A program made the position numbers and the translations under genes. This document shows, piece by piece, positions 1 through 5,366 of a stretch of 7,371 nucleotides of DNA. Position 1 is the stretch's first letter, and each line of letters starts with the position of its first letter. Origin of the DNA: Rhizobiales bacterium UBA697 (GTDB taxonomy: Bacteria > Pseudomonadota > Alphaproteobacteria > Rhizobiales > Ancalomicrobiaceae). The stretch covers positions 1-7,371 of the forward strand of contig DBMN01000078.1 in the NCBI GenBank assembly GCA_002298965.1, written 5' to 3'. The notes under the pieces were generated by a model. It searched no databases. It had not been told where the DNA came from and saw only the letters and a program-made list of their open reading frames with translations.

Positions 1-21
1 GGATCGCTCGCCCCGCGATCC
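1..21. other. Small inverted repeat at the left edge
   Basis: The first seven bases (GGATCGC) and bases 15-21 (GCGATCC) are exact reverse complements around a 7-nt spacer. It lies 28 nt before the hypA start. There is no following T-run, so it is not a convincing intrinsic terminator. It may be part of a gene ending left of the window, or chance in GC-rich DNA. Confidence 0.2.
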
Positions 22-49
22 GGGACCCGGCATCCACGGAGTGGAACCG

Positions 50-445
50 ATGCACGAACTGACGCTGTGCGAATCCATTCTCGACATCCTCGACGAGGAG
101 CAGCGGCGGCGCGGCTTCGTCGGCCTCAGGCGGCTGCGCATCCGGATCGGCCGCTTCGGCTGCGTCGATCCCGACGCGCTCCTCTTCGCGCTCGAGACGA
201 CCACCCGCGGCAGCTGGATGGAGGGCGCCCGCTTCGAGATCGAACGCACGCCGGGGCGGCTCCACTGCCTCGACTGCGCCGCCGACATCGAGGTGACCGA
301 GCGTTTCGACGTCTGTCCGACCTGCGCCGGCACCCGCCTCGAGCGGACCGGCGGCGACGAGATGCGGCTGGTCGAGATGGAAGTGGTCTGGCCCGGACGT
401 GCGCCGGCGGTCGAGACGGCGGGGGAGGGCGCGGCATGTGCCTAG
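50..445 (+). CDS. hypA: HypA, hydrogenase maturation nickel-insertion protein
   Basis: HypA is a cytoplasmic metallochaperone that, with the GTPase HypB, delivers nickel to the large subunit of NiFe hydrogenases. The 131-residue product has the family's usual length and layout. It begins Met-His-Glu, and His2 is the established nickel ligand. A LCESI helix follows, then the IGRFGCVDPDAL segment (33-44). A zinc site is formed by Cys73-x2-Cys76 and Cys89-x2-Cys92. I chose the ATG at 50 over the in-frame GTG at 41 because His2 must directly follow the initiator and a GGAG Shine-Dalgarno sits at 38-41, eight bases upstream. The gene overlaps hypC by 10 nt, implying translational coupling. No hypB lies between them, and whether hydrogenase genes lie upstream cannot be seen. 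The family call is secure; which hydrogenase it serves is unknown. Confidence 0.94.
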   Translation: MHELTLCESILDILDEEQRRRGFVGLRRLRIRIGRFGCVDPDALLFALETTTRGSWMEGARFEIERTPGRLHCLDCAADIEVTERFDVCPTCAGTRLERTGGDEMRLVEMEVVWPGRAPAVETAGEGAACA

Positions 446-846
446 CCCTGCCGATGCGGATCGTCGCCGTCGAGGACGCCGCGGCCCGCACCGTCCGGAT
501 CGCGCCGGCGTCCACCATCGCCGACGACCGGGCGACGGTCGAGGTCGTCTCCGCGGCGCTTCTCGCCGAGGACGACGCGTCGCTCGAGGCCCTGGTCGGC
601 GGCTGGGGCGTCGCCCATGCCGGTTTCCTGCTCCAGTGCCTGAGCGACGAGGACGCCCGGTCGCGCCTCGTGCTGTTCGAGGCGATGGACCGGGCGGTCG
701 GCGCGATCGCGCTCGACGGCGAAGACCATCCCCTGCGAGAAGATGTCGCGGTGACGCGCGTAAGGTCAGCGAATCACCGGGACCCTTGTAACTGTCCCGA
801 CATGACGCCGCCGGCGACGAGTGATATCAGCGCCGAGACCGCCTGA
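436..846 (+). CDS. hypC: HypC/HupF/HybG-family hydrogenase maturation chaperone with unusual C-terminal tail
   Basis: HypC proteins work with HypD to assemble the Fe(CN)2CO group and escort it to the hydrogenase large-subunit precursor. The product starts MCLALPMRI. Cys2, after Met removal the conserved N-terminal cysteine, is the functional residue of the family. A V-x-HAGF segment (59-64, His61) and an acidic SDEDAR stretch (70-75) match the family core. The ATG at 436 lies inside hypA, overlapping it by 10 nt. The core ends near residue 85, and family members are usually about 75-100 residues long. This ORF runs to 136, and the last roughly 40 residues look unlike HypC. They include rarer codons (GTA, AGG, TCA, AAT, TGT) and resemble translated intergenic DNA. 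Possible explanations are natural readthrough into the leader of the next gene or a frameshift near 740-770 (true or sequencing error). The family call is firm; the end is uncertain. Confidence 0.87.
   Translation: MCLALPMRIVAVEDAAARTVRIAPASTIADDRATVEVVSAALLAEDDASLEALVGGWGVAHAGFLLQCLSDEDARSRLVLFEAMDRAVGAIALDGEDHPLREDVAVTRVRSANHRDPCNCPDMTPPATSDISAETA
778..799. other. Inverted repeat at the 3' end of the hypC ORF
   Basis: CGGGAC (778-783) and GTCCCG (794-799) form a 6-bp perfect inverted repeat around a 10-nt A/T-containing spacer. It falls within the atypical C-terminal tail of hypC and about 107 nt before the LysR start. It could be an operator for the downstream LysR gene or a weak transcript-end hairpin. 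No T-run follows, so a terminator is not well supported. Confidence 0.25.
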
Positions 847-905
847 ACGTTTCGGCTCGCTCGAGCTTCTCGTCCGTCGGTTTCGAAAGCCAAGATCGGC
901 GAGCC

Positions 906-1805
906 ATGTACGAAAAACTCGAATTCCTGTTGGCTCTTGCCCGCGAAAAGCATTTCGGACGGGCAGCGCAGGTCTGCGGCGTGTCGCAGCCAAATCTTTC
1001 AGCCGCGGTCAAACAATTGGAGTCGATCCTCGGCGTGCCGCTGGTCGACCGCGGCGCCCGCTTCGTCGGCTTCACGCCGGAGGGCGAGCGCGTGCTGGAA
1101 TGGGCGCGGCGGATCGTCGGCGACACGCGGGCGATGCGGGCCGACGTCGAGACGATGAAACAGGGGCTGACCGGCCATCTGCGCCTCGCCGTCATCCCGA
1201 CGGTGCTGCCGGTCGTCTCCCGCCTGACCGCGGCCTTCTGGACCCGTCACCCCGGGATCAAGCTGACGATCTCGTCGCACACCTCGACCGAGGTGCTGTC
1301 GATGATCGAGAATCTCGAGGTCGACGCCGGCCTCACCTATCTCGACAACGAACCGCTCGGACGGGTCTCCGAAGTGCCGCTCTATCGCGAGCGCCATCAT
1401 CTGGTGACGGCGGAGGGCAATCCCTTCTCCGACCGCGCCACGGTGACCTGGGAAGAGGTGGCGACGCTGCCGCTCTGCCTGCTGACGCCGTCGATGCAGA
1501 ACCGGCGGATCATCGACCGCGTCTTCGCCGAGGTCGGCTGCCGCACCGAGCCGCTGCTCGAGACGAGCTCGATCGTCGTCATCGCCTCGCATGTCCGCGC
1601 CGGCCACTGGTCGACGATCATGCCGCGGCTGATGGCCGAGGAACTGGCCTTCCCGGACAACGTGAAGTGCATCCCGATCGTCGCGCCCGAGGTCGCCAAT
1701 CTGGTCGGTCTGGTGGCCGGTCATCGCGATCCCCAGCCGCCGCTGACGGCGGCGCTGGTCGCCGAGGCGCGCGTCCTCTCCGCCGCCCTGTCGCTGCGTG
1801 CCTGA
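906..1805 (+). CDS. LysR-type transcriptional regulator
   Basis: This is a 299-residue LysR-family DNA-binding regulator, the standard length. The N-terminal winged HTH covers about residues 3-62. Its AREKHFGRAAQ...VSQPNLSAAVKQLE pattern (12-39) and FTPEGERVL (56-64) are characteristic. A linker helix (about 65-90) leads to the LysR substrate-binding domain (about 91-295), which starts GHLRLAVIPTVLP. The ligand is not predictable. The sequence reminds me of LysR regulators beside NAD-linked formate dehydrogenase (fds) operons, but that is memory-based and weak. The ATG at 906 has only a weak purine-rich upstream stretch (GGCGAG); it is chosen because the HTH begins immediately. The gene lies 59 nt after hypC and 231 nt before mosB, all on the same strand, so it could be a read-through partner of either. 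Most LysR regulators control a divergent neighbour; here none is divergent, so the target is open. Confidence 0.95.
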   Translation: MYEKLEFLLALAREKHFGRAAQVCGVSQPNLSAAVKQLESILGVPLVDRGARFVGFTPEGERVLEWARRIVGDTRAMRADVETMKQGLTGHLRLAVIPTVLPVVSRLTAAFWTRHPGIKLTISSHTSTEVLSMIENLEVDAGLTYLDNEPLGRVSEVPLYRERHHLVTAEGNPFSDRATVTWEEVATLPLCLLTPSMQNRRIIDRVFAEVGCRTEPLLETSSIVVIASHVRAGHWSTIMPRLMAEELAFPDNVKCIPIVAPEVANLVGLVAGHRDPQPPLTAALVAEARVLSAALSLRA

Positions 1806-1821
1806 GCGCGGCCGCGCGGCC

Positions 1822-1846
1822 GGTTGCGGGCCGTTCGCAACCTTCT
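1822..1846 (+). terminator. Possible terminator hairpin after the LysR gene
   Basis: GGTTGCG (1822-1828) and CGCAACC (1836-1842) form a 7-bp perfect stem with a 7-nt loop, followed by TTCT. It starts 17 nt after the LysR stop. The T-run is short and broken, so termination would be weak at best. If real, it separates the LysR transcript from mosBA. A second hairpin with the same TTCTCC tail follows mosA. Confidence 0.38.
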
Positions 1847-1901
1847 CCATCCGACGCCGCACGGGCGCGTTCCTGCGTCCGTTCGAGGCCCGTCGCCTCG
1901 A

Positions 1902-1984
1902 TGTCCGGAACTGTCCGTTGTCCGCTCGCTTGACCGTCTCCCGGACGTCCCGGAAATTTCACATGATTGCGCCACTTTCCGGAA
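1902..1984 (+). promoter_or_regulatory. Candidate promoter and operator region of mosBA
   Basis: The 231-nt gap before mosB contains clustered signals. TGTCCG occurs three times (1902, 1912, 1919). A TTGACC (1930-1935) could be a -35 element, with the A/T block AAATTT (1954-1959) 18 nt downstream as a poor -10. That block is part of CGTCCCGGAAATTTCACATG (1946-1965), which closely matches an element before the convergent HTH-PBP gene. A palindromic TTCCGGAA follows at 1977-1984, so CCGGAA or CGGAAA cores appear three times in the leader. The overlap of the shared element with the putative -10 would suit a repressor. No E. coli-type ModE box (TATATA half-sites) and no recognisable Moco riboswitch was seen. 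Promoter placement is a guess; the shared element is directly visible. Confidence 0.42.
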
Positions 1985-2036
1985 GACCCGGGCGAGGGCA
2001 CGAAGGCCGTCGACGATGACGGCGAAAGGGGAACCC

Positions 2037-2849
2037 ATGGCCGAGAACACCACGGAGCTCGAGACGCTCCTCATGCAACGCAGTCTGACCGACGCGGCGC
2101 TCCAGGCCGCCGCGGACCAGGCGGCAGACTTCCGCATCCTTCCCGACACGGTCGTTCTCAAGATCGGCGGTCAGAGCGTGATCGATCGCGGCGCCGCCGC
2201 GGTGCTGCCGCTGGTCGACGAGATCGTCGCGGCGCGCAAGACGCACAAGATGCTGATCGGCACCGGCGCCGGCACCCGCGCCCGTCACCTCTATTCGGTG
2301 GCGGCGGGTCTGAACCTGCCGGCCGGCCTGCTGGCGCAGCTCGCCTCGGCGGTCTCCGAGCAGAACGCCTCGATCCTCGGCCAGCTGATGGCCGCGCACG
2401 GCATCTCGTCGATCGACGGCTCCGGCCTGTCGTCGGTGCCGCTCTACCTCGAGCGGGTCAACGCCGTGATCTTCCCCGGCATGCCGCCCTACAAGCTGTG
2501 GATCCGCCCGTCGACCGACGGCGTCATCCCGCCCTATCGCACCGACGCGGGCTGCTTCCTCGTCGCCGAACAGTTCGGCGTCAAGTCGATGATCTTCGTG
2601 AAGGACGAGGACGGCCTCTTCACCGCCAACCCCAAGACCGACAAGAAGGCCACCTTCATTCCCAAGATCTCGGTCGACGAGATGAAGGAGCGCGGCCTGC
2701 AGGATTCCATCCTCGAATTCCCGGTGCTCGATCTCCTGAAGTCGGCCCGCCACGTCCGCGAGGTCCAGGTGATCAACGGCCTCGTTCCCGGCAACCTGAC
2801 GCGCGCGCTCGCCGGCGAGCACGTCGGCACCATCATCACCGCGAACTGA
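2037..2849 (+). CDS. mosB: Molybdenum storage protein, beta subunit (MosB)
   Basis: MosB pairs with MosA in the (alpha-beta)3 cage that takes up molybdate using ATP and stores it as polyoxomolybdate clusters in the cytoplasm. The 270-residue product matches the Azotobacter vinelandii beta subunit, as I remember it, almost throughout: same length, the LLMQRSLTD start region (11-19), and KIGGQSVIDRG (42-52) with Lys42 at the nucleotide-binding position. The GTGAGTRARHLY, MPPYKLW, IPPYRTDAGCFL and FVKDEDG segments, and the C-terminal GLVPGNLTRALAGEHVGTI, also match. It has the amino-acid-kinase (UMP-kinase-like) fold but is not expected to be a kinase. The ATG at 2037 is chosen over upstream in-frame starts (1824, 2016) because it matches the family N-terminus and has AAGGGGA at 2026-2032, four bases upstream. 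mosA follows after 10 nt, so the two form an operon. Confidence 0.96.
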   Translation: MAENTTELETLLMQRSLTDAALQAAADQAADFRILPDTVVLKIGGQSVIDRGAAAVLPLVDEIVAARKTHKMLIGTGAGTRARHLYSVAAGLNLPAGLLAQLASAVSEQNASILGQLMAAHGISSIDGSGLSSVPLYLERVNAVIFPGMPPYKLWIRPSTDGVIPPYRTDAGCFLVAEQFGVKSMIFVKDEDGLFTANPKTDKKATFIPKISVDEMKERGLQDSILEFPVLDLLKSARHVREVQVINGLVPGNLTRALAGEHVGTIITAN

Positions 2850-2859
2850 GGGCAACGCC

Positions 2860-3678
2860 ATGACCGACAACGCCATCAAGCACGTCGCCTCCGCGCTCGC
2901 CCGCCAGACCCTGCAGGACCGTTCGCTGACCCGTCCGGTCGCCGGCGTCCGCCCGATCCGCCTCCTGCCCTGGCTGCAGGTGGTCAAGATCGGCGGCCGT
3001 TCGATCATGGACCGCGGCGCCGAGGCGATCCTGCCGATCGTCGCCGAGATCCGCGCGCTCCTGCCCGAACATCGCCTGCTGATCCTGACCGGCGCCGGCA
3101 TCCGTGCCCGCCACGTCTTCGGCGTCGGCCTCGATCTCGGCCTGCCGGTCGGTTCGCTCGCCCCGCTGGCGGCTTCCGAGGCCGGGCAGAACGGCCACAT
3201 CCTGGCCGCCATGCTCTCCTCCGAGGGCGTCTCCTACGTCGAGCATCCGACGATCGCCAACCAGCTCTCGCTCCACCTCCAGGCGGCGCGCGCGGTGGTC
3301 GGTTCGGCCTTCCCGCCCTACCACCACCACGAGTTCCCCGGTTCGCGCATCCCGCCGCACCGCGGCGACACCGGCGCCTTCCTGGTGGCCGACGCGCTCG
3401 GCGCCGCCGGTCTGACGATCGTCGAGGACGTCGACGGCGTCTACACCGCCGACCCGAACGGCCCCGACGCCGCCTCGGCGAAGCTGATCGCCGAGACCTC
3501 CGCGTCCGAGCTCGCCAAGACCGAGGGTACGCTGCCGGTCGATCGCGCCCTGCTCGAGGTGATGGCCAACGCCCGCAACCTGACCAAGGTCCAGGTGATC
3601 AACGGCCGCGTGCCGGGTCGCCTCACCGCGGCGCTGCGCGGCGAGCACGTCGGCACGATCATCCGCGCCGAAGCGTGA
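2860..3678 (+). CDS. mosA: Molybdenum storage protein, alpha subunit (MosA)
   Basis: MosA is the partner of MosB in the molybdenum storage cage; polyoxomolybdate clusters grow on its side chains inside the cavity. The 272-residue product follows the A. vinelandii alpha subunit, as I recall it, nearly end to end. It has an IKHV N-terminal arm, LARQTLQDRSLTRPVAG (13-29), and VVKIGGRSIMDRG (41-53) with Lys43 at the ATP site. Further matches are LTGAGIRARHVFGVGLDLGLPVGS, the AFPPYHHHEFPGSRIPPHR segment (histidines 155-157) and VEDVDGVYTADPNGPD. His155 should correspond to the cluster-binding alpha-His156 of A. vinelandii after allowing for an N-terminal length difference. The ATG at 2860 has GAGGG at 2849-2853, six bases upstream. 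mosA lies 10 nt after mosB, and its product is paralogous to MosB by an ancient duplication. It is followed by a hairpin and a convergent gene. Confidence 0.97.
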   Translation: MTDNAIKHVASALARQTLQDRSLTRPVAGVRPIRLLPWLQVVKIGGRSIMDRGAEAILPIVAEIRALLPEHRLLILTGAGIRARHVFGVGLDLGLPVGSLAPLAASEAGQNGHILAAMLSSEGVSYVEHPTIANQLSLHLQAARAVVGSAFPPYHHHEFPGSRIPPHRGDTGAFLVADALGAAGLTIVEDVDGVYTADPNGPDAASAKLIAETSASELAKTEGTLPVDRALLEVMANARNLTKVQVINGRVPGRLTAALRGEHVGTIIRAEA

Positions 3679-3691
3679 GCGACACGACGAT

Positions 3692-3724
3692 CCGGGCGGC
3701 GCCGACGCGTCGCCCGGTTCTCCC
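3692..3724 (+). terminator. Possible terminator hairpin after mosA
   Basis: CCGGGCG (3692-3698) pairs with CGCCCGG (3711-3717). Four further inner pairs (one G-T) extend the stem to about 11 bp around a CGAC tetraloop at 3703-3706. TTCTCCCC follows, so the U-tract is poor. Its position in the 63-nt gap between convergent genes, 14 nt after the mosA stop, supports a transcript-end role for the mosBA mRNA. Confidence 0.5.
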
Positions 3725-3738
3725 CGCCCGCGGGCGGG
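3723..3738. terminator. 16-bp GC palindrome between convergent genes
   Basis: CCCGCCCG followed immediately by CGGGCGGG is a perfect 16-bp palindrome ending 4 nt before the stop of the minus-strand gene. It may be a bidirectional transcript-end structure for the convergent pair. On the plus strand TCTTC follows and there is no clear T-run in either direction. As a hairpin it needs a few central bases unpaired as a loop. Confidence 0.35.
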
Positions 3739-3741
3739 TCT

Positions 3742-4629
3742 TCATCCGTTGAAACGGACGCGGCCGAGACCGGAGAGGTCGTAGCCGCCGAGCGCGCGGG
3801 CCTTGTCGGCGAATTCCGCCGTGCCGCAGAAGCGCCAGAAGGTCTGGAACGGTTCCTCGAACCACGACCGCCGCGCCACCACGATGTCGAACCGCTCCTC
3901 GATCAGCGGCACGAAGCGCAGCCCGTGGGCGCGCGCCGCCGCCTCGATGCCGAGGCCGACGTCGGCCCGGCCCTGCGCCAGGGCCTCGGCGAGGTCGCTT
4001 TCCGACCGCTCGCAGCCGTCGACGAAATGCAGATCGGCCGGCACCATCTTCTCGCGCGCGAGAAGGCGGGTCAGCACCATCTGGCTTCCGGCTTCCGGCT
4101 GACGGGCCTGGAAGCGCAGACCGCGCGCCTCGGCGAGCGACCGCGGCTGGCGGATCGTGTCGGGCGCCAGCAACAGGCCGCGCCGCCGCTTCACCCATTC
4201 GATCAGCACCCAGGGCGCTCCGGCGAAGGCCTCGCTCGCCGCCTCGACGTTCCAGTCGCCGTCGGCCTGCGGCAGGTGCAGGCCGGCCGCCATGCATTCG
4301 CCGCGCCGCGCCCGCGCCAGACCGTCGAGCGCGCCGTCGAGAAAGGCGGCGATGCCCGAGCGTGAGCGCCGCAGCGCCCATTCGAGCAGCGGATCGTGGC
4401 CGCCCGCCATCACCGCCGGCAGATCGGCGCGATCGCTCGGCGCCTTGGCGGCGACCTCGGGACCGGCCTGCGTCGCGGCGATCCAGGCGGTGACCTCGGC
4501 TTCCGGGAACAGGAGCTTGCCCGTCACCTTGCGAAAGGGAATGGCGCCGGTCGCGACCAGGTCGTAGACCTTGCGCTCCTTGACGCGGAGCAGCGCGGCG
4601 ACCTCGCGGGTGGTCAGATATTCGGGCAT
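3742..4629 (-). CDS. HTH-PBP fusion regulator, probable oxyanion (molybdate-like) sensor
   Basis: This is a 295-residue two-domain protein. Residues 3-50 form an excisionase/MerR-like HTH (LTTREVAALLRVKERKVYDL, then a GAIPFRKVTGKLLFP wing). Residues about 74-260 resemble the PBP-like domain (Pfam PF12727 type), which is often joined to an HTH or to MoeA-like proteins. Visible family signatures are GGHDPLLEWALR (76-87), AAGLHL (114-119), Asn127, RQPEAGSQ (176-183), the GRADVGLGI segment (220-228) and PLIEERFDIV (241-250). There is no signal peptide, so it is cytoplasmic. Known relatives are associated with molybdate or tungstate metabolism. The adjacent convergent mosBA operon makes molybdate sensing the natural guess, but the ligand is not shown by the sequence. 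Upstream, the DNA carries the same A/T-rich element as the mosB leader, suggesting autoregulation plus mos control. The start ATG is at 4627-4629, with a weak GGA upstream. Confidence 0.93.
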   Translation of the reverse strand: MPEYLTTREVAALLRVKERKVYDLVATGAIPFRKVTGKLLFPEAEVTAWIAATQAGPEVAAKAPSDRADLPAVMAGGHDPLLEWALRRSRSGIAAFLDGALDGLARARRGECMAAGLHLPQADGDWNVEAASEAFAGAPWVLIEWVKRRRGLLLAPDTIRQPRSLAEARGLRFQARQPEAGSQMVLTRLLAREKMVPADLHFVDGCERSESDLAEALAQGRADVGLGIEAAARAHGLRFVPLIEERFDIVVARRSWFEEPFQTFWRFCGTAEFADKARALGGYDLSGLGRVRFNG

Positions 4630-4631
4630 GG

Positions 4632-4650
4632 CGTCCGGAAATTTTGCATG
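4632..4650 (-). promoter_or_regulatory. Candidate operator in front of the HTH-PBP gene
   Basis: On the plus strand this reads CGTCCGGAAATTTTGCATG. GGAAATTT-N2-CATG agrees with the mosB leader element at 1952-1965 in 12 of 14 positions, and both are preceded by CGTCC. Relative to its gene it is inverted, lying 3-21 nt before the start codon. A possible minus-strand promoter just upstream is TTGCGG, 17 nt, then CATTCT (complement of about 4687 to 4659). This would place the element in the transcribed leader, where a bound protein could block transcription. The promoter reading is speculative. Confidence 0.4.
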
Positions 4651-4761
4651 TCGGCGGGAGAATGCGGGCCGACCGATCCGCCCGCAAGGGGGATCCGCAG
4701 TTTCCCCCCGTCGATGACCGCCGCCGGCGCCCTCGCGCCCGCGACACGTCGCCCCGCCCGG

Positions 4762-4790
4762 TTGACCGCTCGGCCCCCGCGCCCCATCTG
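4762..4790 (+). promoter_or_regulatory. Weak sigma70-like promoter candidate for the membrane-protein gene
   Basis: TTGACC (4762-4767) is followed 17 nt later by CATCTG (4785-4790), a poor -10. It ends 33 nt before the ATG at 4824, in the 194-nt divergent spacer between the HTH-PBP gene and the membrane-protein gene. The same TTGACC hexamer occurs in the mosB leader. Low confidence because GC-rich alphaproteobacterial promoters are poorly defined. Confidence 0.25.
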
Positions 4791-4823
4791 CCGGGAAGAA
4801 GGCTTCGATCGCGGGAGGGCACC

Positions 4824-5213
4824 ATGTCCACGACGATCTTCCTCGGCCGGCTCATCGGCCTCTACATCGTGATCGTCTCGCTGGCGATGCTGTTGAACCG
4901 CCGGCAGATGCTCGCCGTCTTCGGCGAGATGACGGCCAGCCGCCCCTGGATGCTGTTCTCCGGCATGGTGGCGACCGTCGCCGGCCTCGCCCTCGTTCTC
5001 GGCCATCAGGTCTGGCACGGCGGGCCGCTCGCGATCCTCGTCACGCTCGCCGGCTGGACGGCGCTCGCCAAGGGGGTGACGCTTCTGCTTCTCCCCGCCG
5101 ACCGCGTCGGATCGCTGATGACGACGATGGGCATCGAGCGGCACTTCCATCTCTGGATGGGCGGAACGCTGCTCTTCGGCGTCGTTCTCACGGCGCTCGC
5201 CTTCGCCGCCTGA
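4824..5213 (+). CDS. Small four-helix integral membrane protein, unknown function
   Basis: I do not recognise this 129-residue protein as a named family. It is strongly hydrophobic, with four predicted membrane helices at about 5-24, 43-63, 68-90 and 110-128. The connecting segments are NRRQMLAVFGEMTASRP (25-41), a very short HQVWHGG turn and PADRVGSLMTTMGIERHFH (91-109). There is no cleavable signal peptide, cysteine motif or obvious catalytic motif. Histidines at 61, 65, 107 and 109 sit near helix ends and could bind a ligand or metal, but this is only a remark. The ATG at 4824 is preferred over the in-frame upstream GTG near 4644 because GGGAGGG (4814-4820) sits directly before it and the upstream extension is Arg/Pro-rich and non-coding in character. 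It is divergent from the HTH-PBP gene and 153 nt before glyA. Confidence 0.82.
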   Translation: MSTTIFLGRLIGLYIVIVSLAMLLNRRQMLAVFGEMTASRPWMLFSGMVATVAGLALVLGHQVWHGGPLAILVTLAGWTALAKGVTLLLLPADRVGSLMTTMGIERHFHLWMGGTLLFGVVLTALAFAA

Positions 5214-5267
5214 CGGAGAGGGGCGAGCCCCGGAGCGATGCATTATTGTGATGGCTCCGTCGAATTT

Positions 5268-5282
5268 CGTGTCCGCGACACG
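5268..5282. promoter_or_regulatory. Perfect hairpin/operator-like inverted repeat upstream of glyA
   Basis: CGTGTC and GACACG are exact reverse complements around a CGC spacer, within the 153-nt glyA leader and 84 nt before the start codon. It lies just after the A/T-richer stretch GCATTATTGTGATGG (5239-5253). It could be a dimeric regulator's operator or a leader hairpin. No glycine riboswitch or other named leader structure was recognised. Confidence 0.3.
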
Positions 5283-5366
5283 CGAGGGGGAGATTCGCCG
5301 CGCGTTTCGTGGTATCGCCCGCGCGACCGAGGCCGGTGACGCCGGCGAAGAAACGACGAGGTGCCC

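Noticed and set aside
1806..2036. ModE box or molybdenum-cofactor riboswitch in the mosB leader
   Set aside because: No TATATA half-sites and no recognisable riboswitch core were found; only the short repeats reported above.
1959..3212. 417-codon minus-strand ORF opposite mosB and mosA
   Set aside because: It is antisense to two well-supported genes, is compositionally biased and matches no family.
2037..3678. mosB and mosA as UMP kinase or aspartokinase genes
   Set aside because: They share the amino-acid-kinase fold, but the tandem pair, lengths and specific segments (YHHHEFPG, LLMQRSLTD, IPPYRTDAG) fit MoSto subunits far better.
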